In this document: piece by piece, positions 58,949 to 64,000 of the stretch
How positions within the stretch are numbered: the first letter of the stretch is position 1
Layout of the letters: each line of letters starts with the position of its first letter
Origin: Gemmatimonadota bacterium
GTDB lineage: Bacteria > Gemmatimonadota > Gemmatimonadetes > Longimicrobiales > Gaopeijiaceae
Assembly (NCBI GenBank): GCA_022822445.1
Contig: JAJEBR010000115.1
Span: 37,551 to 101,550, forward strand
DNA: 64,000 nucleotides
Direction of reading: 5' to 3'
Position numbers and translations under genes: made by a program
The notes under the pieces: model-generated
What the model saw: only the letters and a program-made list of their open reading frames with translations
The model's database searches: none
What the model was told of the DNA's origin: nothing

Positions 58949-60193
58949 CTATCGCCCTCGTGCAGGGTCGGTCAACACGATGTCAAAGAATCGAATCTCG
59001 ATCAAACCGCTGGGCAGCTCTACCCGTCGGAATCCCTTCATCCGACCGGGCAGGAAGCCTTCGATGTCGAACCAGCTCGCCAGATGCCTGGATCCCAGGA
59101 CGACGCCCGCACGCGTGTCGATCACCTCAATGTACGCTGAATACGCATTGGGATAGTCCTCAGGCGGCTCATCAAACGGGGACCTCCAACGGCCGATGAT
59201 GTCGACCCACTCCTCGGTAGGAACCAGAGTGTAAGTCACCAGCAGGCCTGTCGTGTCCGCACTCAGGGCGCTCAAGGAGGGGTGCGGAGCCTCGGTTGGC
59301 GGTTCTGGAGGTGCGTCCGGCGGGTCTTCCAACCAAACCCGGGGCTCCTGATCGGGGAACCACGATACCTGCCGACGGACCACCAGCTTCAGTTGGCCGT
59401 CCAGTCCCCGCTTCTCCACAAGATACTTCCTCCACAGCTCGCTCGGTCCGGCCCAGAAGTGATCCTCGTCCGCCAGGGTCAATGGGTTACGCGCATGGCT
59501 GGCCCAGTTCGTCGTTCCCCCGTACTCGGGATACTTGCCAAAGGTACGGAGAACCTCGCCTTCCGTGGTGAGCACAGCAAAGCCCTGGAGGGGAAGCTGG
59601 TCCCAAAGATTGCCGGGCGAGGTGACGATCTCACCGCGTGGCATCAAGATGGGGCTTGACATGCCCTGCATCATGATTCGCGGCATTCTTTGCACCCGGG
59701 AGAGCCAATCCAATTCCCGGGAGAGCACCGTCCATTGCCCGAGACCGCTGAATACGTGCAGATTGTCGTCGCGGTCCAGAAACAGCCCACTCACACCGCG
59801 TTCCTCGAACTCCCGCGGTCCGTCCCCCGCCCGGCCAAAGCTCCGCTCGAATCGCCCGGCCGAATCCCAAATGGCGATGGTGCGACTCATGCCCAGGACA
59901 TCCGTATAGATTCGACCACGGCTGTCCACGACGACCCTCGTCCCGGGATCAGGCAGCGAGCCATCCAGGTCCGACACTAAAACAGGCCCCGTTTCGACCA
60001 GTTCTATCCGGCACGGGTAGCCGTCCTCCCGGTCCAGAAAGACCGTGTCGCCCGCCTCGAAACGCCGCTCGGCAAGCCGGGCGCATGGCTCGAGCGCTAC
60101 CGCTTCCCCTTCGCCGGTGCCGCCATCACCCGTGCAACCCGGCGATATGAACAACAGTCCGAGGGTCAATCCAATCTTCCATCGCCGCAACAT
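58949..60193 (-). CDS. 6-bladed beta-propeller lipoprotein
   Basis: The 414-residue protein has a lipoprotein signal (IGLTLGLLFISPGC, Cys20). Blades show TRVVVDSRGRIYTDVLGMSR, the hallmark-like FERSFGRAGDGPREFEERGV, and LFLDRDDNLHVFSGLGQWTV. A Pro-rich loop (PPDAPPEPPTEAPHP) precedes the last blades. Its 3' end abuts the symporter stop with no spacer, so the two genes converge tightly. Confidence 0.85.
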   Translation of the reverse strand: MLRRWKIGLTLGLLFISPGCTGDGGTGEGEAVALEPCARLAERRFEAGDTVFLDREDGYPCRIELVETGPVLVSDLDGSLPDPGTRVVVDSRGRIYTDVLGMSRTIAIWDSAGRFERSFGRAGDGPREFEERGVSGLFLDRDDNLHVFSGLGQWTVLSRELDWLSRVQRMPRIMMQGMSSPILMPRGEIVTSPGNLWDQLPLQGFAVLTTEGEVLRTFGKYPEYGGTTNWASHARNPLTLADEDHFWAGPSELWRKYLVEKRGLDGQLKLVVRRQVSWFPDQEPRVWLEDPPDAPPEPPTEAPHPSLSALSADTTGLLVTYTLVPTEEWVDIIGRWRSPFDEPPEDYPNAYSAYIEVIDTRAGVVLGSRHLASWFDIEGFLPGRMKGFRRVELPSGLIEIRFFDIVLTDPARGR

Positions 60194-60271
60194 TCCTCAC
60201 CTCCCCAAGAACGCTGAGAATCGAGTCCAGCGCGAAGCCGAACGGCAAAGCTGACAACGGGAATCGTGCCG

Positions 60272-61510
60272 TCAGCGGCCCGGGAGGGCAATGGACGCGA
60301 CGGACGGGATGTCGTTTTCGTCTCGGCTTATCCCCCAGATCCGTGACTCCGTGAAGCGGAATGCGTCGAACCGGTCGGGCAGGTACACCTCCTGAACGGC
60401 TCCGGCGGGCGCGTCGGCTGCGTCGGACGCAATCCGCAGCCAGCGGGAACCGCCGCTCAGTCCGCCGACATCGGGATCGAGGGGGTGCATCCAGATCGTC
60501 CCGTCCTCGGTGCAGCGCAGGTCGACATACCGAGGCAGGTAGCTCGCGAGTTCGTGCGGTCTCCCGCGCACGGTTCGGGCGATCCGGTCCAGGACCCGAA
60601 GGCTGTCCTCTTCCGTCATTCGGGCGGCGACGTCGCTGGTCAGCTGGGCCTGTCTCATCCTGAAGACCGCAGCGGCGAACTGCCGTGGAGTGATGTCGGT
60701 GAACGGAACCGGCGGAAGCTCGATGGGATCCACCTCGGCTCCGGATCCTTCAAATCCGCGGAGCTGGTTTCTGACCCGATCATGGACGCGGACGAGACCG
60801 TTGCCGCAGGGAGCCCACAGCCGATACCAGAGCGGGAAGGCGCCCTCGCTCGGGATGAAGTCACCGGACGGGTCGTCCAGAGCCTCGCTCAGCGCGATGA
60901 GATCCCGTGTCGCTCCCGTCGCGGGGTCGACGGCGACCAGGTCGGCCAGCAGGAGAGAGAAGCGGAACTGCAGCGGCCCCGACTCCATGGTCGCGGTCGA
61001 GCGGGGGACGACGATCTCGCTGCCCAGCCTGGCGGTCCGTACCGCGCTTCCCAGCATGTTCATGCCGCCCTTCACGCTTCCGGCCGGGAGGTCGTCCGAG
61101 CGCAGAGGGATCACCGGCAGGTCTTCGCCCGGTTGCGAGATCCGAATGATCGCGTGGCGAACAAAGTCGAAGACCCATCCATCGCCGTCCCATCCTCCGG
61201 CGACGAAGCCGGAGGGCATCGGGAACTCGTCGGGTCCTCCGCCGGACCGCCCGTGAGCGCCGAGCGATTGGCCATCCGGCCCGAATCCCGTGAAGAACGG
61301 CGGCTGCGAATTCAGGACCCAGACGGACCCGTCGCTCAGGACCTCCATGTCCTGGACCACGGCGAGCGAGTCGGAGCTGCCGATGACTTCGATGTCCGAC
61401 GCGCTGAATTCGATTGGGGCGAGTGGCACACCGTCGCCGGGCGCCCGGTCCGAGCATACGAGGAAGGCGGTCGCGGAGAGTGCTGTGGTCAGCGCTGGAG
61501 CAGGTCTCAC
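60272..61510 (-). CDS. 6-bladed beta-propeller lipoprotein
   Basis: The 412-residue protein begins MRPAPALTTALSATAFLVCS, a lipoprotein-like signal with Cys19. Blades include VVQDMEVLSDGSVWVLNSQP, the hallmark GAHGRSGGGPDEFPMPSGFV and RYVDLRCTEDGTIWMHPLDP. It ends DENDIPSVASIALPGR, the usual family end. It lies 78 bases upstream of the propeller at 58949 in the same direction, so they may form an operon. Confidence 0.83.
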   Translation of the reverse strand: MRPAPALTTALSATAFLVCSDRAPGDGVPLAPIEFSASDIEVIGSSDSLAVVQDMEVLSDGSVWVLNSQPPFFTGFGPDGQSLGAHGRSGGGPDEFPMPSGFVAGGWDGDGWVFDFVRHAIIRISQPGEDLPVIPLRSDDLPAGSVKGGMNMLGSAVRTARLGSEIVVPRSTATMESGPLQFRFSLLLADLVAVDPATGATRDLIALSEALDDPSGDFIPSEGAFPLWYRLWAPCGNGLVRVHDRVRNQLRGFEGSGAEVDPIELPPVPFTDITPRQFAAAVFRMRQAQLTSDVAARMTEEDSLRVLDRIARTVRGRPHELASYLPRYVDLRCTEDGTIWMHPLDPDVGGLSGGSRWLRIASDAADAPAGAVQEVYLPDRFDAFRFTESRIWGISRDENDIPSVASIALPGR

Positions 61511-61565
61511 GGTACCTCCTTTTGTGGCTCAGGTTCCTAACGCGGCTCGGAGGCGGTTGCGATCG

Positions 61566-61962
61566 TCACGGTTGAGCCTTCTCCTCCATGATCTGGATCA
61601 GGTTGCCGCACGTATCGTCGAAGACGGCGGTAATGACAGTCCCCAGGTCGGTTGGCGGCTGCACGAACCGCACACCTTTACGCCACGAGACGCTCGTGCT
61701 CGGCCTCGACATCGTCGACCGCGAAGGAGGTATAGGCGATCCCGTCCTCCACGAGCGCCTTTCTGAACGGACCGACCGCGGGGTGTTCAGCGGGCTCAAG
61801 CACCAGCTCCGTCCCGTCCGGAGCTTCTTCGGATACCACGGTGATCCACGCGTGCTCTCCAAGAGGGATGTTGTGCTTCACGCGAAAACCAAGCGTTTCC
61901 GTGTAGAAACGAAGTGCCTTCTGCTGATCGTCCACCGCGACGCTGGTCAGGTTGATTCTCAT
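61566..61962 (-). pseudogene. Frameshifted VOC-family (glyoxalase-like) gene
   Basis: The start at 61962 overlaps the stop of the ArsR gene. The first frame gives MRINLTSVAVDDQQKALRFY, then VVSEEAPDGTELVLEPAEHP and FAVDDVEAEHERLVA before a stop at 61678. The expected end, GVRFVQPPTDLGTVITAVFD followed by DTCGNLIQIME, is in another frame and stops at 61566. One base change near 61685 would restore a normal about 130-residue VOC protein. True decay or assembly error cannot be told apart here. Confidence 0.75.
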
Positions 61963-62327
61963 TTCTCGATGTCCTCGTCCGTTGAATGTGAAGTGTCCTC
62001 GTCTGTTGCGACCGGCCACCGCTCCCCGATTGCCTTCAGCGGCGCGCCCACGAACCAGTGGAGCTTCCATCTCCCCTCGCGCCTCGTGCGAATGAGGCCG
62101 GCCGCTTTCAGGACGTCCAGGTGTTGCGAGATCGCTTGCCGCGAGGAGCTGATGCCGTGTTTCATGATCAGGCGCCCACAAAGCTCGAAGAGCGTTTGAC
62201 CCGACCGATCCACGAGCTCATCCAGGATGGCCCGCCTGGTTCGGTCAGCGATCGCGCGGTAAATGTCCACCTGTTCATCATAGGCAAGCAGTGACTTGCG
62301 TGTCAAGGCTTCAAAGGATGCCAGCAT
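61959..62327 (-). CDS. ArsR-family transcriptional regulator
   Basis: From the ATG at 62327 (MLASFEALTRKSLLAY) the 122-residue protein has the ArsR winged helix: VDIYRAIADRTRRAILDELV, then the recognition region SSSRQAISQHLDVLKAAGLI and RTRREGRWKLHWFVGAPLKA. This matches the ArsR group linked to VOC/SRPBCC genes. The stop overlaps the VOC start, so the pair is one operon. Start choice is uncertain; upstream frame sequence to 62450 overlaps the repeat element. Confidence 0.83.
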   Translation of the reverse strand: MLASFEALTRKSLLAYDEQVDIYRAIADRTRRAILDELVDRSGQTLFELCGRLIMKHGISSSRQAISQHLDVLKAAGLIRTRREGRWKLHWFVGAPLKAIGERWPVATDEDTSHSTDEDIEK

Positions 62328-62425
62328 GGACCTTGCCTGTCGCACGGCGCCGCACGGTCTATTGCGGCGGATCGGGATAAGTCTCCTGAATCGGTCGGCG
62401 ATGCACGCGGGCTGCCCGCGGCGCC

Positions 62426-62478
62426 CCGGTTTGTCATGAAAACAGTACATAATGTCATGTTCTCTTTACTTATATGCC
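62426..62478 (-). repeat. Intergenic 21-base-pitch box array, copy L
   Basis: In rightward reading the boxes are CCGGTTTGT (62426-62434), ACATAATGT (62447-62455) and ACTTATATG (62468-62476), spaced 21 bases. In the common orientation it reads leftward, toward the ArsR gene that starts about 100 bases away. Confidence 0.6.
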
Positions 62479-62791
62479 ATCCAGAGCGCCGCTCCGCGTT
62501 AGTCCTCAATCGACAGAAAACGGCAACCTGTCAAGAGAGCACGTAAGTCGTTGTGTCCATTGGCTCATTGTCTCGCGGACTTCTGAGATGCCCCCAGAGT
62601 TGCCCCAAACGTGCAGTCGACCCCGGCACCCGTCGGCGACGCCTCGTTGCCCATCCGGTGCTGGGGGCGTGCGCGGATCCCGTCGCCGAGGCTGGCGTCG
62701 ACCAACCGGGTTCTCGTGCTCACTCCAAGCACTACGGCACCAACGCCCGGATGATTCCGGGATTCACCATTGAGAGAAGGAGGACGGAGCG
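62479..62791. other. Spacer upstream of the AlpA-like gene
   Basis: This 313-base stretch has no supported gene. Short overlapping frames lack motifs. No tRNA-like fold was apparent, though the AlpA gene that follows suggests nearby integrated mobile DNA. Confidence 0.4.
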
Positions 62792-63019
62792 ATGACGAGC
62801 GTGATCAAACAGGTAACGCGAGCGCCGGGGCGGTTTCTACGGCTGCCGGAGGTGATGGCCCGCACGGGCCTGTCGCGGAGCACCATCTATGTGCGCCTGG
62901 AGCAAGGGCGCTTTCCCCGCCCCGTCTCGCTGGGCGGTCGCGCGGTCGGCTGGATCGAGGCGGAGGTGGACGAGTGGATGCGGGAGCGGATCGCGGCGAG
63001 CCGACGCGACGGCGATTGA
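62792..63019 (+). CDS. AlpA-family phage regulator
   Basis: The 75-residue protein is a typical AlpA/MerR-like helix-turn-helix: FLRLPEVMARTGLSRSTIYV, then RLEQGRFPRPVSLGGRAVGW and IEAEVDEWMRERI. AlpA proteins switch excision genes in prophage-like elements. The ATG at 62792 has an AGGAGG-type site (GAAGGAGGAC) just upstream. No integrase is visible within the window. Confidence 0.9.
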   Translation: MTSVIKQVTRAPGRFLRLPEVMARTGLSRSTIYVRLEQGRFPRPVSLGGRAVGWIEAEVDEWMRERIAASRRDGD

Positions 63020-63046
63020 GGGCATCAGGGGGACCGGATCCAAGCC

Positions 63047-63703
63047 TCACCTGTCGAAGCACTGAGCCATCGCGCCCACGTCTTGCGCTGACGGCTGAGG
63101 CTCACCAAACGCGTTGTCGGTTCCTACGAACCGATCCACGATCAGGAGTCGCACCGGATACAACGGCCTCTCGTCAAGCCTAAGGGAATCTTGTGGCGCG
63201 GCCTCGGCATCGTCGCGGTCGGACAGTTCGCGTCGGATTCGGTCCACGTCCTCGCTCGTCAGCTGTGTCTTGGATTCTTGAAACAGCCATTCAGGCCACG
63301 CGGACTCCATCGATTCGAAGGGCCAGTCGTACTGAGGCGGTCCGGCGGGTAGTAGATCGCGGTTGCCATGCCGAGTACGGAACGCCATGTGGTTCAGGTG
63401 TTCCTCGGCGAATCGACAATCGAACACACAGCGCCATGGTAGGGACTGCCTGACCTTGTGAGCGCGGTCGAAGTTCCGATACGGGGGGGCGCGACGGCTG
63501 AGCATCCGCAGAATGTGCCAACTCGGGACAAGCGTGCAGCCTAGTTGCCCTACGTCGCAGGCCTCCAGGCAGTGCCAATGCTTGGAACACCGTGCGGTGT
63601 CCGAGTGGTTGTAGAGCAGGTACAGGGGCAGCCCTATCTGCCAACGCAGCAGGAGACATGGAAGGGTAAAATGATTAGAGTAGGGCGAGTCAGTGAGTTG
63701 CAC
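63047..63703 (-). CDS. Unknown protein next to the IS3-like fragment
   Basis: The 218-residue frame has a Cys/His/Trp-rich N-terminal half (ARCSKHWHCLEACDVGQLGC) and a better-behaved C-terminal half (LFQESKTQLTSEDVDRIRRE, then RPLYPVRLLIVDRFVGTDNA and SAQDVGAMAQCFDR). Base composition is less GC-biased than its neighbours, consistent with imported DNA. The ATG at 63703 is two bases from the divergent OrfA start, so the true N-terminus may have been changed by the insertion. Confidence 0.5.
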   Translation of the reverse strand: MQLTDSPYSNHFTLPCLLLRWQIGLPLYLLYNHSDTARCSKHWHCLEACDVGQLGCTLVPSWHILRMLSRRAPPYRNFDRAHKVRQSLPWRCVFDCRFAEEHLNHMAFRTRHGNRDLLPAGPPQYDWPFESMESAWPEWLFQESKTQLTSEDVDRIRRELSDRDDAEAAPQDSLRLDERPLYPVRLLIVDRFVGTDNAFGEPQPSAQDVGAMAQCFDR

Positions 63704-63704
63704 G

Positions 63705-64000
63705 ATGGCAGGAGGAAAAGGAATGGACGGGACAAGGGCGCGCTCCCCCGCCGCGGCGGGGGAGCGCGCGCGCGGCGCGGCGGCGGCACCGGATCCGGAG
63801 GTTTCGGCGAAGGCGACGCGGCGGCGGTTCTCGCCGCGGTACTAGATGTCGGTGGTCGTGCGGGCGGACGCCTGCGAGACGCCGGGCGAGATCGGAGAAC
63901 TGTTGAGGCGCGAGGGGTTGTACAGTTCGCACCTGTCGGCGTGGCGCAAGGCGGTGCGGGAGGGATCGCTGGCAGCGCTGGCGAGGAGGCGCGGGCCGAC
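63705..64000 (+). pseudogene. IS3-like transposase OrfA with in-frame stop, cut by window edge
   Basis: From an ATG at 63705 or 63723 the frame reads a basic, Ala-rich N-terminus and PEVSAKATRRRFSPRY, then an amber TAG at 63843-63845. It continues MSVVVRADACETPGEIGELL, then RREGLYSSHLSAWRKAVREG and LAALARRRGP to the edge. This is the helix-turn-helix of IS3-type OrfA (usual form RRxFSxxYKLxIL...GALLRREGLYSSHL). A TAG stands where Lys is usual, so the gene is probably dead unless read from the ATG at 63846. Confidence 0.65.
63738..63769 (+). repeat. Very strong hairpin in the 5' part of OrfA
   Basis: GCGCGCTCCCCCGCC (63738-63752) and GGCGGGGGAGCGCGC (63755-63769) are perfect inverted repeats with two bases between. 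As RNA this would be an extremely stable stem close to the start codon and may limit translation. Confidence 0.6.

Noticed and set aside
2919..62478. Reading the repeated element as ordinary sigma-70 promoters
   Set aside because: TTGACA-like ends are frequent, but a -10 at 16-18 bases is missing in most copies, and some copies lie between convergent genes.
2919..62478. Reading the repeated element as integron attC sites around TA cassettes
   Set aside because: The paired core sites RYYYAAC and GTTRRRY in inverted order are absent, the spacing is too regular and short, and no integron integrase is present.

Overview
This is a GC-rich window from a Gram-negative-type bacterium: it encodes outer-membrane barrels, a TonB-dependent receptor, lipobox signal peptides and RND permeases. 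The family mix best fits Gemmatimonadota, perhaps a marine or host-associated lineage: many secreted 6-bladed beta-propeller (BF3884-like) lipoproteins, a choice-of-anchor B protein, a TonB receptor with an N-terminal carboxypeptidase-like domain, TFIIB-type zinc ribbons, and dense toxin-antitoxin (TA) modules. This placement rests on recognised families only and was not tested phylogenetically. No rRNA, tRNA or CRISPR array was seen.

Layout. 1-5 kb: a TPR-like secreted protein cut by the left edge, a propeller lipoprotein, a decayed DinJ/YafQ module, a secreted protein and a small barrel. 5-9.4 kb: a three-gene AbiEii-like nucleotidyltransferase cassette, a serine hydrolase lipoprotein, HigBA and a tiny lipoprotein. 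9.8-18.4 kb: a LuxR remnant, an unknown gene, the choice-of-anchor B protein, a Tat-type substrate-binding protein next to a TonB receptor, and a broken copy of part of the choice-of-anchor B gene. 18.4-34.1 kb: propellers, YefM-YoeB, XRE-ImmA, an MpaB-type oxygenase next to an RND permease, a membrane wHTH/zinc-ribbon pair, an orphan HigA, and two VapBC-type modules. 34-46.8 kb: an M14 carboxypeptidase, Fic, thymidine kinase, a sterol-reductase-family (ERG4/ERG24) protein, a frameshifted TlpA-like protein, an Hsp70-HEAT pair and a GYD protein. 46.9-54.6 kb: a second RND permease, a GPP34-cytochrome P450 fusion, a 3beta-HSD-like SDR and a convergent Rieske oxygenase. 54.7-64 kb: an NTF2-like protein, VapBC, MerR/TipAS with a small membrane protein and an SSS symporter, two propellers, ArsR with a frameshifted VOC protein, AlpA, and an IS3-like OrfA fragment.

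The most striking locus is 46.9-54.6 kb. A P450 carrying an N-terminal GPP34 (GOLPH3-like) domain is followed by an extended SDR and faces a Rieske oxygenase of the DAF-36/KshA/SdmA type. An ERG24/DHCR7-like reductase lies about 10 kb away. P450, C-14 reductase, Rieske oxygenase and 3beta-HSD-like SDR are the enzyme classes used to tailor sterols in bacteria such as Methylococcus. No squalene epoxidase or cyclase lies in the window, so a steroid or triterpenoid substrate is a hypothesis.

A second new signal is a repeated intergenic element found at nine places: boxes of the form ACA-N3-TGT set at an exact 21-base pitch, two helical turns. Several genes carry single frameshifts (about 26.5, 32.6, 36.0, 41.1 and 61.7 kb). 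These may be true decay or assembly errors and are marked as pseudogenes with that caveat.
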